Assembly (NCBI GenBank): GCA_002917075.1
Contig: NTMA01000015.1
Location: 372,001 to 436,000 of the forward strand
Length of the DNA: 64,000 nt
Direction of reading: 5' to 3'
From: Hawksworthiomyces lignivorus
Lineage: Eukaryota > Ascomycota > Sordariomycetes > Ophiostomatales > Ophiostomataceae
Part shown: positions 20,936 to 31,638 of the stretch, one piece after another
Numbering within the stretch: position 1 is the first letter of the stretch
Layout: each line of letters opens with the position of its first letter
Notes under the pieces: generated by a model
Seen by the model: only the letters and a program-made list of their open reading frames with translations
Told to the model about the DNA's origin: nothing
Databases searched by the model: none
Made by a program: the position numbers and the translations under genes

Positions 20936-21048
20936 GTGAGATAGTCGACTAGCGCGCTTATATATAAAATAGAAAGTGGAAAATACTCACTAGCACCGGC
21001 CAACATCTTGCATTGTGCTGTCAGCCTCTTTCTTGTGCTAATCTAAAC

Positions 21049-21530
21049 ATGACATTCTCTATTGATCTTCTAGAATCTGAGAAACGCGGTCCGCCCATGC
21101 CCAACCCGGGGCTCAGTTTCTGGCAGCAAACGACACGGGCGTTTCCACACCTTCACTCCTTAAAAGACACATCTGTGCCCTCGACATCCCCATATGTCGT
21201 CATCGGCTCCGGCATTGCAGGTGCACTGCTTACCTACGAATTGATCCAAGGCGGAGTCCAAGGCAAGGACATTATTATATTGGAAGCTCGTGAAGCAGCC
21301 AGTGGCGCGAGCTCTCGTAACGCCGGACATGTTCGACCTGGTAGGACCATTCGAAACCCGCTGAAGACTGATACCGTATATTAATACAAACGGCTCCAGA
21401 TGCATTCCGCGGCTTTGAGACGTACGCACAGCATCACGGAAAAGACCAAGCCGTCAAAATCCTTGCAAATGAGCGGGTGGTGAAAAGGTGAACCAATTTG
21501 TACGAGATAACAGCCCATTATCCCACACGA
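21049..21530 (+). pseudogene. Truncated, frameshifted FAD-dependent oxidoreductase (DAO family)
   Basis: Exons 21049-21340 and 21400-21491 encode about 127 residues of the N-terminal FAD domain of a D-amino-acid-oxidase/DadA-like enzyme. LSFWQQTTRAFPHL precedes the Rossmann motif VVIGSGIAGALLTYELI, then IIILEAREAASGASSRNAGH, a strong signature of this fungal family. After an intron comes DAFRGFETYAQHHGKDQAVK. The frame ends at TGA 21489. In the next frame the sequence reads KVNQFVRDNSPLS, matching how the family goes on, so a small deletion shifted the frame. Similarity is lost near 21530, just before the dispersed repeat at 21546. Substrate-binding and C-terminal parts (about 300 residues) are missing. 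Confidence 0.85.
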
Positions 21531-21545
21531 AAATGCTCACCGGAA

Positions 21546-21635
21546 AATTTCCTCTTTAAGACGTATGCCTGTGCAGTCCCTGCTCTAGCCTGCTTAGAGG
21601 GTGTGCTTTCTTATGCTCCTATGGCACAGCCATAG
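21546..21635 (+). repeat. Dispersed repeat flanking damaged genes, copy 2
   Basis: Counterpart of 18997-19093, beginning within about 20 bases of where FAD-oxidoreductase similarity ends. See that entry for shared blocks. Confidence 0.55.
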
Positions 21636-22688
21636 TGTTTCGTTTAGACCAATCAACGGGGGTTTCCTTGACCAATTAACCTGCGAGGATTCTTTTAAAA
21701 TCGTGAAGATGTTGTGATGTCTGTCTAGGTTACAGTCTGCCTAAACTAGACAATATAAGGTTGTTCCTTGTTGTTGATTGGTTGTGTTTCCAGCCTTTTC
21801 GGTAACTGTTTTTTGGCGGTTTTTTATGCCCCTGACTCCTTTTATGCTCGTTACTTTATGTTTTCGAAACCATAAGAACAGCCTGAGCCGCTATAGTACA
21901 GCGAGAAGCCGTCGTAGTTGGAGGCATAGACCGGTTTAATGTGGTGTCTCCAATACGCCAGCGTTTGTCAACCAGGGGACCAAAAACTTTCGGACACCTA
22001 CAAACCTCTACAGCAAATCACGAATGAATCAGTTTTCATATCTCAACAAATAATTAACGGAAATCGTAAAATACATCACGAAGTAGCGATATGAAGATAA
22101 TCGAATGAATTTAAATTATCCTCACTTGCTTTTTTTGTCAAGGTTCTGCATTGCAGTAGGACACTGTGGAAGTGGCGAGTTATTGAAAAAGTTGTACTTA
22201 TTGTACATAAGAGTAACGGATCTTGCACACTGTTCCCATATTCAATTCTCTTCGAATTTGAGACGGTTGTCTGTGCTCTATGCAAAGAAAAATCCAGACG
22301 TCTTTTATATTTGTTAATGCAATGGTACCAGGGAATTGAAATTTTATCGGAGCCATATGTAAGGTTCTTTGGCTTAGTTGATTACAACTAATAATTCATT
22401 TTAAGATGTGTCTTGTCTTTTACGTAAATGTTATGCAGAGTTGGTTGTTCGTAAAACTTTACAATAAACGTATATAATAGAAGCAATCCGCAGACTCGTA
22501 ATAATTATGGCGTTCGGAATAAGTGTCTGTAGCACTAAATTTAATCTAGCGTTACCTATGTATAGAAATTACCAAGCTTTCATACGATCATTTACTATCC
22601 GGATCGGCAACCTCCAAGATATCTACCCATTAATCATTCTCGATATTGTAAGTGAGGCGGGCCTTGTCTGCCATCGATGGTGTCTCAT
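21636..22688. other. Intergenic with dispersed repeat copy B
   Basis: A+T-rich; contains the second copy of the 428-590 repeat. Short open frames here are not supported. Confidence 0.5.
22352..22510. repeat. Diverged dispersed repeat, copy B (pair with 428-590)
   Basis: Same orientation as copy A. Starts TAAGGTTCTTTGG and ends near GTAATAATTATG. Most mismatches to copy A are transitions, often C-to-T or G-to-A in this copy. Confidence 0.6.
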
Positions 22689-23636
22689 CTATTTCATACT
22701 GAGGAACATTGAGCCCCTGCTGGGCAATTCTCTTGCTAGGCGAAGCTTTCTCCGGACTAATCCGTTAGCAAGCAACGGTGCATACTGATTGGAGAGTGGT
22801 GTACACTTACTTCCTTTCATACCCTCATGCACGTGTTCATGCTGAGCGACTGACACGGCCCAAAGTCGACAGCACCAGAGCGCCACGAGTGCATCCAGCT
22901 GCGTTCGCCTCAGCGTAGCTGTTACCACCAACCGGTGCTGGCCCTCGCCCTCGTCCTCGACAGCCACTGGATGCAGCGTGGCTTCTTTCCCGTCCTTTCC
23001 GTCATTTATGTCTCCATCACTGCTGGTCCACTCATAGCGGCCTTGGCGCTGGCGCACTGCAAATAGCGGCTTGGCATGCTTGCGGAAGTGCGGCACGCCG
23101 TGCTTGTCTGAGTCGGCCGCGATGCCGTCTAACGGCAAGGCCAGCCACTGTTTCGCCCAGAAGGGCGATTTTTTTAGGCCGATCGGATCGCCGAGGGCGT
23201 GTCGCCGCGACGCGGTCTGAATGCAAAAGTACGGCGTGTCCGATGATAACGATTCAAAGCTGCCGAATAAGTGCGGTAGGTACCGTAGATCGTATATATG
23301 CCGCACGCGCTGACTGACAGTCGTGTTGTCGGCGCTGTCGGCACTCCGATGCCGAACAGTGCGCTCGATGCGCTCAAGCGTCACAACCAACGTGGCACGA
23401 CTCAGACTGGTTATACCGCGGTTCAGCTGGTACAGTGGCGGCCCTGCAGCGGATTCGCCATGGATTGTCTGGCCTGCCAGTACAAGGATAGTCGGCGGCA
23501 GCAGAGTATTGTCGTAGACAGCATCAACGCCAACTTCGGCGGCACTGGTACATGACGACGGGTCGGTACGAGTGTTGTCGCCACCAGTGGTGACCGTTGG
23601 AGCATCGGGGGTTGCCAAGTCAATAGCGAGACTCAT
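22689..23636 (-). CDS. Conserved fungal protein of unknown function
   Basis: Exons 23636-22811 and 22756-22689 on the minus strand give 297 residues. I recognise it as belonging to an uncharacterised family in filamentous fungi but cannot give a function. Visible: LAGQTIHGESAAGPPLYQLN (about residues 52-71), RATLVVTLERIERTVRHR, RHIYDLRYLPHL, CIQTASRR, a variable acidic stretch (DGDINDGKDGKE), then AVEDEGEGQHRLVVTATLRR and LDALVALWCCRLWAVSV. The alternating strand-like pattern resembles tubby-C/LURP-like folds, which is only a guess. The intron restores the conserved-looking end GIRRKLRLARELPSRG. No signal peptide or membrane segment with the start at 23636; the open frame extends to 23720 and would add a hydrophobic stretch. 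Confidence 0.8.
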   Translation of the reverse strand: MSLAIDLATPDAPTVTTGGDNTRTDPSSCTSAAEVGVDAVYDNTLLPPTILVLAGQTIHGESAAGPPLYQLNRGITSLSRATLVVTLERIERTVRHRSADSADNTTVSQRVRHIYDLRYLPHLFGSFESLSSDTPYFCIQTASRRHALGDPIGLKKSPFWAKQWLALPLDGIAADSDKHGVPHFRKHAKPLFAVRQRQGRYEWTSSDGDINDGKDGKEATLHPVAVEDEGEGQHRLVVTATLRRTQLDALVALWCCRLWAVSVAQHEHVHEGMKGSKCTPLSNQYAPLLANGLVRRKLRLARELPSRGSMFLSMK

Positions 23637-25456
23637 ATTTGCAAAGTCAGAGCTGAGGAAGAGTCGTGATGTCCAATAAACAATGCAGAGCTGGATGCTA
23701 ATCACGAACATAGGCAACAAGGAAAACGGGAAAAACAGTTTATGGCGTTGTTTGTTTTCAATGAGGTCATGGGGCCATCACTATCGCGGCCCTTAATGGT
23801 TTTTTTTTTTTTTTTCGCGTTGGCTGTGCCCTCGTCATAATTGTTTTTAAACCAACATAAGCCATACAAATATTCAATCAAATAGCTCATGACGTATAAA
23901 TTCACTCTGAGTTGTGGCACAGCATCACCCTCATGCCTCCTATTAGATGATACGGGATCTGTGAATTGGATCTTGTGTTCTAGAGCCATATTTTAGGTGC
24001 TGTATTAAATAAATTTTTTAATCTAAGTTCAACAAGTCTATGCACCCGCACAAAGATACATATTGAATAAATAGGGGTGGCTGTAGTCAAAACAGGAACT
24101 CTTCACTGCGGGTTCTAATTCGTTGCAGTTATTGCAGTGAGTCATTATCTCGGAAAATTTCTAATATGCCCAAGCTCGAGAAACATTAAACGGAGCTGAG
24201 GACAGCGAGTCTCTGTCCAAACAGCCATAACCATTAATATATTTTATAGTCACCGTAAGTAGAGATATCTACAATTTATTTAGTTCTATTTGCTAGCGTC
24301 TCGAGAGAACGGCGGTACTTTAGGGGACATATTATTCTGGCAACTAGTAAAACAACAACCTGTCGGTTTGTTACTTTAGACTTACTGAGCGAGCCGTACT
24401 GTATCATCAGACCCAAATAGAGAGAAAATTAGTTCTAGACAGGCTTGCGCAGGAACGGTATCATTGTAACGATATCGGGAATCTCGGAGCAAACTCGGGC
24501 ATAACCCGTCTCAAATAGGACAGACTGAGCCTGTTGATTGAACCATCATTAATCTTACCGGTACGTATGCGCTAAGAAATGTCTCCCAAGAAATATACGC
24601 TCGGCATACGCCTTTACTCCACTACGACACAAACAGAGCGAGCATAGTAAACTACCCTAGGAACTTGAACTATCCCTACGATCATAATTGTATACGCTCC
24701 TGAGTGCATGCGCATAGCCTCCGACAGCATGCAGATAGTAGACCAGAGTTGAGAGTACCACAATCCGATATTAGTGCTATCGCTAGCCAAGCAGAAAAAA
24801 GAAACACAACTTGGAGCGTGAATACAGCTGAGAGGTTAGTTGATATTGGTCGTGTTTTATTAGTTTAACATAATTGAACGTGTCTTTTGGTGTTAAAGAT
24901 ATGACGACGCTGACACCTTGGCTGTACTTCATTGAGTTCGACCATATGCCGTTCAGAAAAGCAGTAATACCCAGAATCCATCCTAGCGTAGTCTTTCAAG
25001 AATCTCTAGTGCAAACGAACAGCCAGAAGCTTCCAGTCTTTCCATGGCAAAATTTTATTCTTTATGTTAGCCACAGCATCCAGGAGAAAGGACATTGCTG
25101 TTGAGCTCAGTTTGTCTTCTCAACAAAACCCATTTTCTGTCCAAGGAAGAGTCCAGAAGATGACACAGCCAGAACTTAAATTAAGGGAATGCAGCTTCTA
25201 CCTAATTCAGATTACATTGTTCGATACTACATGTCTATGATACCTACAATTCAGAAATTTGCCTAAGGGGAGCTGAAAATGACCTAGTCGGCCGGTTGCT
25301 GAAGCTTTGGGAGGCCGGTGGACGCAGATCCCAATTTCTTATTCAAGAGAAGTACCCAGCTGGAAAGCCGAGAATTTTATAAACTACGGCGTCTTCGGCT
25401 TTAGTAGCTTACGATTTGATCTAAAGAATTACAAGAAGAATGGCAAGACTTCGGGG
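23637..25456. other. Long intergenic region, no gene seen
   Basis: 1.8 kb of A+T-rich, stop-rich DNA with a T-run at 23800-23814. I see no coding, RNA or repeat structure that I can support. Confidence 0.55.
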
Positions 25457-26746
25457 TCATTTTTGGCGCCTAGGGAAATTACAAGTGAAGTGGTGTGTAG
25501 CGCGTTGGCGGTAGGGAGTGCTGATTGTCGCGGCAGGGATGGCCTCGTCGGCTGTGATGAGCCGAATTACCTCCACGGCGGCTGCGATCTCTTCCGGTGG
25601 CTCGCAGCCCGGGATGCGAACGAACGAGGGTAACAGGGCAGCGTGAAGGGGCAGCATGACGGGGATGTCGTCGGCCGGGTCCCGCGGTGCGGGCCAAGGC
25701 TCGGGCACCAGGGTCGCGTCCGTCGTGACCAGCAGGCGGAAGTGGTCGTTGGGGAACAGACGCAAAAGTGTCTCCACACCGACGGGGTTGTGGTACATCG
25801 CGCCAATGGCCACGGGCGACAAGAAACCCCAGTTTTCGTGGATGCGCTCATAGTTGCCCATATCAATATCGTTCCTCATATCGACGCGAGCAACGAATTG
25901 TGCCCGGCTCTGATACACATTCACGCCAGTTTCGACAAGCACCACCAACACGGCCGGGTCCGTGTCTAGGTGCTCTATAGCTAGAGCCAGTGCGTTGCCG
26001 TACCCACTAGGACGCGATTTCAACTCGAGGGAGCCGTCGTCAAGGTCGTCGTCGTTCTCTTCGTCGAGGTTGTTGCCATACATGAGCGGAATTGCTTTTA
26101 CGGCCTGAATGTCGGCATCGTGCTCGAGCAGAAACCGGATCAATGCAACGCGCTCGGCTGGGGGACCGAGACAGCTGTCAGCTGCTGCCAGCAAAGGCGT
26201 GCGGCCATTGTGGTCCACCTCGTTGAGGTTGGCGTCCGGCATGCCTCGCAGCAGTAGACGCAGCGTGTCGAAGCGGCCCACCGCGCACGCCATCGTCAGC
26301 GGCGTACCTGACATCCCGTGTTCGGTCCGGTCCTCGCTCTGGAGCGGGCCCTGCATCTCCGGCGGGAGAGTGGCCCTGTATTTCAACAAGACGTCAATAG
26401 TAGCGTGGTGTCCCAGCTGGACCGCCAGCACGAGCATCGGGCTGAGAAGCTCGGTTTGGCTCTCATGCATGAGCAGCTTGGGCACGGCCCGGATGAGCTC
26501 GTGCACGGCTGGGACGTCGTTGGCTCGGATCACCGCATGCATATGATCGATACGCCCCCATGCTTCACTCATTTGGAAATCGCCATGTCTCTCTGGTAAC
26601 GAAAGGGCTGGGCACATGGTCCTCACAATTTCTAATGCCTCCGGCTCACGAGTTAGGTTCGTCAGCGACCAGCGCATTGCTTTGATTGCCTCCCGGAGGT
26701 CCGCGTGCGCGTCCGCGTCGTTGTCATGTTGTTCTCCCGCAGCCAT
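25457..26746 (-). CDS. Ankyrin-repeat protein
   Basis: Single-exon 429-residue frame. Ankyrin-type units are visible: MHAVIRANDVPAVHELIRAV, LSPMLVLAVQLGHHATIDVL, GTPLTMACAVGRFDTLRLLL, NGRTPLLAAAD..IRFLLEHDADI, and GNALALAIEHLD. A Glu/Asp stretch (DEENDDDLDDGS) interrupts the repeats. The likely role is protein binding; partner unknown. The last 20 residues (TPYRQRATHHFT...) do not look like the preceding sequence. In another frame the DNA there reads TPLHL and then a stop, so the true C-terminus may differ through an unseen intron or frameshift. G+C-rich relative to its surroundings. Confidence 0.82.
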   Translation of the reverse strand: MAAGEQHDNDADAHADLREAIKAMRWSLTNLTREPEALEIVRTMCPALSLPERHGDFQMSEAWGRIDHMHAVIRANDVPAVHELIRAVPKLLMHESQTELLSPMLVLAVQLGHHATIDVLLKYRATLPPEMQGPLQSEDRTEHGMSGTPLTMACAVGRFDTLRLLLRGMPDANLNEVDHNGRTPLLAAADSCLGPPAERVALIRFLLEHDADIQAVKAIPLMYGNNLDEENDDDLDDGSLELKSRPSGYGNALALAIEHLDTDPAVLVVLVETGVNVYQSRAQFVARVDMRNDIDMGNYERIHENWGFLSPVAIGAMYHNPVGVETLLRLFPNDHFRLLVTTDATLVPEPWPAPRDPADDIPVMLPLHAALLPSFVRIPGCEPPEEIAAAVEVIRLITADEAIPAATISTPYRQRATHHFTCNFPRRQK

Positions 26747-27818
26747 GTTGTGCTATGTGCTCTGTGTCAGACGGCCAAGCGTGCGTTTGAGCATCAGGCC
26801 GCCATCTCTTTTATCTCGCAATACGCATAGCTGTACGCGACGCAACCGGCCTTCCTAATAACTCAGCTGTAGAGATACTTACGCCACTTAAGTAAATCAT
26901 ATACTTTTTGAAGTGTATGGGGTACGAGGAAGGTGAACTTGTCTACGAAACATTTCTAACGCTTTTGTAAATTCTCGTTAAATCTGTAAACAACAATATA
27001 TATATTCATATTGTTATAAGGCCATATTATCGATGAAATTGTTCTTGTTGACTGCTTTAGGATTTTTTTTTTTTTTTTTTCCTAATCTTCTCATGCATTA
27101 GGGAATTCCAAGGCTACAAGTGGGCTTAGCTGTCTGAGCAATTGCACTCGTTATTTCTATAGATGCGCAGTCGCAAATATTTAAATAAAACAGGTTCCAC
27201 CAAAGTATGCACAATCCTATAGAAAAATTGAAAAGTCATCCGCCGGTCAAGGGGGAACAATAAGAACCGCGATCTTATCATAATGTTAAACGGAAAGAAA
27301 ATGGAGAAATCTTAAACACTTCAATGGCATGCCTCTCTGTTTAAGTATATGGGAACCAATCGAACTCATCTTAATGACGTGACATAAAGTAAATTAACAA
27401 ACGCTAGGTTCCGTCCCCAAACTGATGCCTTAAAACCAAAGATCCTGTAAGTAGGAGCAACGAGAAACATTTCGCTCGTCCAAAACAACCACATATATTT
27501 TCATCTGAACACTTGACGTATGTATGGATGTTGATCTGATTGGATCTTTCCGAAGGTAAACGATTAAAGTACTCGGAAAAGCTTCTTTAAAAATTTATTA
27601 CGTGGGGGCTTTTTCATTTGCAGTTGCAAGTATGGCGGCTGTGACGCACGCAATTTGTTACGAAGAATGCGAAATGTATTACGTAGTAAGCCACTAATCT
27701 TGCCAGCACCACCCGCAGAGCACATTGAAAAGACATATTTATCTCGTCGTCTCTAGATATAAAACTGTAAATTGATTTTCAACTACAAGCGATGTAACTT
27801 CAGCTATCCTTTATTACC
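26747..27818. promoter_or_regulatory. Upstream region of the DszC-like gene
   Basis: 1.07 kb A+T-rich spacer with a T-run at 27063-27080. It carries the 18-bp shared element at 27586-27603 and a second ATTACGTAGTAAG-type site near 27680. Confidence 0.5.
27586..27603 (+). promoter_or_regulatory. 18-bp element TTTAAAAATTTATTACGT, copy 1
   Basis: Identical to 31193-31210. It lies about 215 bases before the DszC-like start. The TTACGT core resembles bZIP half-sites. Confidence 0.5.
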
Positions 27819-29353
27819 ATGGCCACTCAACAGGGATACCCTAGCACCGACCCAGTTGCATACGAGTTGTACAAGGACAAATGGTCAGATCTTCCAAAAG
27901 ATGCAGAAAGCTGGATTCAACGGGCGAAAGATGTAGCCACGATTCTGGCAAGCGACGCCAGCATTCGTGAAAGAGAAAACAAGTCGCCACGGGCTGAAGT
28001 GGAGCTTTTGAAGCACTCTGGTCTACTTAAGGTGCTTGGGCCTACGAGATATGGTGGTGGCGGGCAACCGTGGAGTGTTGCATATAAAGCCATTCGCGAA
28101 GTTGCCAAGGCTGACGGGTACTACTTCCTTCCTTTACACCGCTGTCTCCTATCATTCGCTGTCTTCTACGCTTTTTTTTCTCTCTCTCTTTACTAGGTAC
28201 TAATTACTCGTCTGTCTCTCTTACAGCTCCATTGGAATGCTTCTTGGTTACCACCTTAATTGGTCTAAGACTGCAAATATCGTCGGCTCTTCTGAACAGG
28301 CTGATCGCTTCGAAAAGCTCATTATCGCAAATAACTATTTTGTCGGAGGAGCTGTGAACCCTCGTGATAACGACCTCAAGATCACAACTGACGGTGACCG
28401 AATTGTCTTCAATGGGTCCAAGAATTTTAATACCGGCGGCGTTGTATCTGATCTTACAGTACTCGAGGGTGTTTTTGAGAACACCGAAAATCACATTTTT
28501 GCTATTGTTCCGACGCAGCAGCCAGGCATTAAGTTCGCACATAACTGGGACAATATCGGCCTTCGTCTTACTGAGTCCGGGAGTGTCATTATTGAGAACG
28601 TGAAGGCCCCTTGGGCTGATGCCTTGGGATGGAATGCGCACACCAAGAATCCAGATTTGGGCATTCTAGGGATCCCATTTGCCAGCTTATTACTTCCAAC
28701 GTAAGTATATGCTCGGGGGTAACATCGCCATACATGCTTAATGTTAAGAATTATTCTATCTGACATATTCCGGCTTTAGAATACAGCTGGTATTCGGTAA
28801 CTTTTATTTGGGTATAGCTCAAGGTTCGCTAGAGTTTGCGTCAGCCTATACTACAAAGAATACTCGTGCATGGCCTTTCGGCGGGGAGGTTTGTGTTTAT
28901 GTTTTCCTTCTCTATAATTCTCTCTTTCAGTACTGACTAAACTTCTAGAGCAAAGAGAAAGGAACAGATGAGTTTTACATCTTGTCATCATACGGCAACT
29001 TTTCAGCCCATCTCCGTGCAGCTGAAGCTTTGGCAGATAAAGCCGGAGAGGAGCTCAGCGCTCTCTATGCTAAATATTCGGCCAATCGAGAAGGCCTTAC
29101 GGCCGGCGAGCGAGGTGATGTTGCGGAATGGATAGCAAGTGTTAAAGTTGTGACGACGGACACAGGTTTACGCGTAACTTCTGGTGTCTTTGAGGTTACC
29201 GGATCCCGCGCTACTGCCACCAAAGTTGGCCTCGATCGATTTTGGAGGGATCTCCGAACACACACGTTGCATGATCCAGTGGCATATAAAAATCGTGAAC
29301 TGGGCAGATTCCAGTTACTTGGTGAATATCCTGAACCTACGTGGTATACTTGA
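27819..29353 (+). CDS. DszC/SoxC-like flavin-dependent monooxygenase (acyl-CoA dehydrogenase fold)
   Basis: Exons 27819-28117, 28227-28700, 28780-28888 and 28949-29353 give 428 residues, close to the usual 400-420 of DszC. DszC relatives use reduced flavin and O2 to oxidise the sulfur of thiophenic or other organosulfur compounds; related members act on other heteroatoms. Visible: SPRAEVELLKHSGLLKVLGP, GGGGQPWSVAYKAIREVAKA, SIGMLLGYHLNW, FVGGAVNPRDNDLKI, FNGSKNFNTGGVVSD, LTESGSVIIENVKAPWADAL, FGNFYLGIAQGSLEFA and, near the end, TGSRATATKVGLDRFWRDLR with RTHTLHDPVAYKNRELG. All are landmarks of this branch. Cytosolic; no targeting signal seen. Tail-to-tail with the DszA-like gene, 173 bases apart. 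A flavin reductase partner is not in the window. Confidence 0.9.
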
Positions 29354-29526
29354 GGAGTCAGAGGTTACAATGAATTTGAGCAAAGTAATGTTTTGGCAGT
29401 GTTACGTTCGATGAACAAGTCACGGTGAGAACTTGGTTCAGAATACGATCTAACACTATTCCATTTTATAATTTTTGTATTGTTTGAGACGCAAAGAGCT
29501 ATATTTGTTTTCTGTTCTTACAAATG

Positions 29527-31127
29527 CTACTCAGCTTTCCAGTGGTACTGGGCCGCTGGATGGTCTAAGGGTGGCCTTGCAGCTCCTCTTTCTGCATAAA
29601 GGTTTTCGCGATATGTGCCTCCATCTACAGCATAATCGTCCCAAAACAGGCCGCGCTTCCTAAGTACAGGTAGAAGATGGTCAATGACGTCTTCGAATGT
29701 CTCCGGATTCAGCGCATAAGCCAGGTTGAATCCGTCAACGTCCGCTTCTCGAACCCATCGCTCCAGTTCGTCGGCAACTTTCTCTGCCGTACCCACAACT
29801 GTAGCACCTAGTCCACCGACTTTGATGTGATTTGCGACTGTGTGCTTTGTCCACTTGGGTACTTCGGGGGTTGCCTTGGACCAAGCTTCTACGGCGGAGC
29901 GAATGGCATTGGACTCGACGTTGCGCAGTTCTTCGTCATCACCATATTGCGCTAAGTCGATCCCGGTCCACCCTCCAAATAGAGCCAGCGCTCCGTCATC
30001 TGATCCATAGCTGAGCAACTCTTTATATTTGGCATCCGCCTCTTCTTGTGTCTTTCCTATAATGGGACAGAGCATGGCAAGAAATTTGACTGAGCTTGGA
30101 TTGCGGTTAAATTCGTGTTGAGCCTTATATCTGATTTCTGCGATATTTTTGGCAACGACCGCAGGGCTGTGGCCAGCAACAAAGATGGCTTCTGCATGCT
30201 TTGCCGCAAAATTCTTTCCCGCTCGCGATGTTCCAGCTTGCATGATCACCGGTGTTCGCTGAGGCGATGGCTGACAGATGTGTGGTCCGGGAACTTGGTA
30301 GTATTTGCCGACATGGTTAATTGTGCGAACGAGAGAAGGGTCAGTGTATATGCGCTTTTCGCGATCTAGTTTCACTACATCATCTCTCCAAGAAGATTGC
30401 CTTTAGGCGAGAGACAGAATGAGAATTGTCAGCAGTAAACTCAGATCACTGACCGCAATGTCATTTGACCAACATAATAGGAAGCACACACCAAAGTTTG
30501 TACATCACATCAACATATTCCTCGGCAACAGCATATCTATCGTCGTGCTGCGGCTGCTCGGTAAACCCAAGGTTTCGGGCTGCCGAATCCAGGTAGCCTG
30601 TGACGATGTTCCAGCCTACTCTACCACCCGTAAGATGGTCCACCGTGCTCAAACGGCGTGCGAGGTGGTAAGGCTGCTCGTAGGTGGTTGCAATGGTGAC
30701 GCCAAATCCGAGGTTCTTTGTTGCCGCAGCCATGGCAGGAACAAGAGAAAGTGGCTCATTGACTGGCCATTGGGCACCAGACACAATAGCTGGGTTGGGG
30801 TTACGTGGGCCTTGATAGACATCGTAGGATCCCTATGCACATACGTATGCCCGCAACGGTGAGCATGGAAGAAAAAATTAGGACAGTTTGGCTGCGTCAA
30901 GACGAACTCACAAGAACATCTGCAATGAACATTCCATGGAACTTTCCTTTCTCAAGAAGCTTGGCCAATTCAATCCAATGGAAAATATTATTGAAGTCCC
31001 ATGAGTGATCCTGTGGGTGAGCCCAGAGGCCAGGCGATTGATGTCCACTACAGGACATAACAAAAGCGTTGATAATAAGCTTCTTGCTGATCGTATCAGC
31101 GGTGTCCGCAGTCTGAATTGATGCCAT
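29527..31127 (-). CDS. DszA/NtaA/SnaA-family FMNH2-dependent monooxygenase
   Basis: Minus-strand exons 31127-30912, 30832-30492 and 30400-29527 give 476 residues, normal for this bacterial-luciferase-like family (DszA, NtaA, SnaA, EDTA monooxygenase). Visible: LIINAFVMSCSGHQSPGLW, FGVTIATTYEQPYHLARRLS, TVDHLTGGRVGWNIVTGYL (flavin-site region), RYAVAEEYVDVMYKLWQSSW across intron 2, GKYYQVPGPHICQPSPQRTP, QAGTSRAGKNFAAKHAEAIF and GFNLAYALNPETFEDVIDHL. Such enzymes cleave C-S or C-N bonds after flavin-dependent oxygenation. In the Dsz pathway DszC makes a sulfone that DszA opens, so the pairing with the neighbouring DszC-like gene is meaningful. The promoter faces that of the DUR3-like gene. Confidence 0.92.
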
Positions 31128-31638
31128 CTTTCGTCAATTGTTAGGTATCAGAGCATCTGTCAACAATGATTCAACTTCGTCAACTACTGGGGTTTAAAAA
31201 TTTATTACGTAGCACTTCCTCTGCAGCTATATACTGAAAGGTCAGCGCTAATTAAGTTCTCTTGTTTCATCCGACTTGTTACCTTCGTTTGGTCTTCTTT
31301 CTCGTACGATATAGATATATACAAGGCATTGCGTAATATATAAACCGGACCAAACAAATGAAGCATATCGCATTTCACCTCGCCGATCTGAAATTGCGTG
31401 CTTGAAAGTACCGGGTTTTAGTGTCATCGGCCTGTGGGGGGTTTTCCCGTGCATAATCCTGGAGATGCAGCAAAAAAATACCTTTTGCTTACATAGTTAT
31501 TCAAAATAGTGAGTTTGCCGGGTGGATAAACCCGTCTCTCGAAGAGAGAAATCTGTATAAGAATATCATACAAGTACTACTCATACAGAGCCAGAGACAG
31601 TGGATCATTGAGCAAATTTCGAACCAGTTCAGTACATC
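31128..31638. promoter_or_regulatory. Divergent promoter DszA-like / DUR3-like
   Basis: 510 bases between start codons, with the 18-bp element (31193-31210) 66 bases from the monooxygenase start and several GATA motifs that could serve nitrogen GATA factors (for example in GATATAGATATATA near 31307). Confidence 0.5.
31193..31210 (+). promoter_or_regulatory. 18-bp element TTTAAAAATTTATTACGT, copy 2
   Basis: Exact copy of 27586-27603, followed here by AGC so that the core reads ATTACGTAG. Confidence 0.5.

Noticed and set aside
24874..25104. 76-residue plus-strand frame
   Set aside because: No start context, motif or neighbouring exon; composition like the surrounding A+T-rich spacer.
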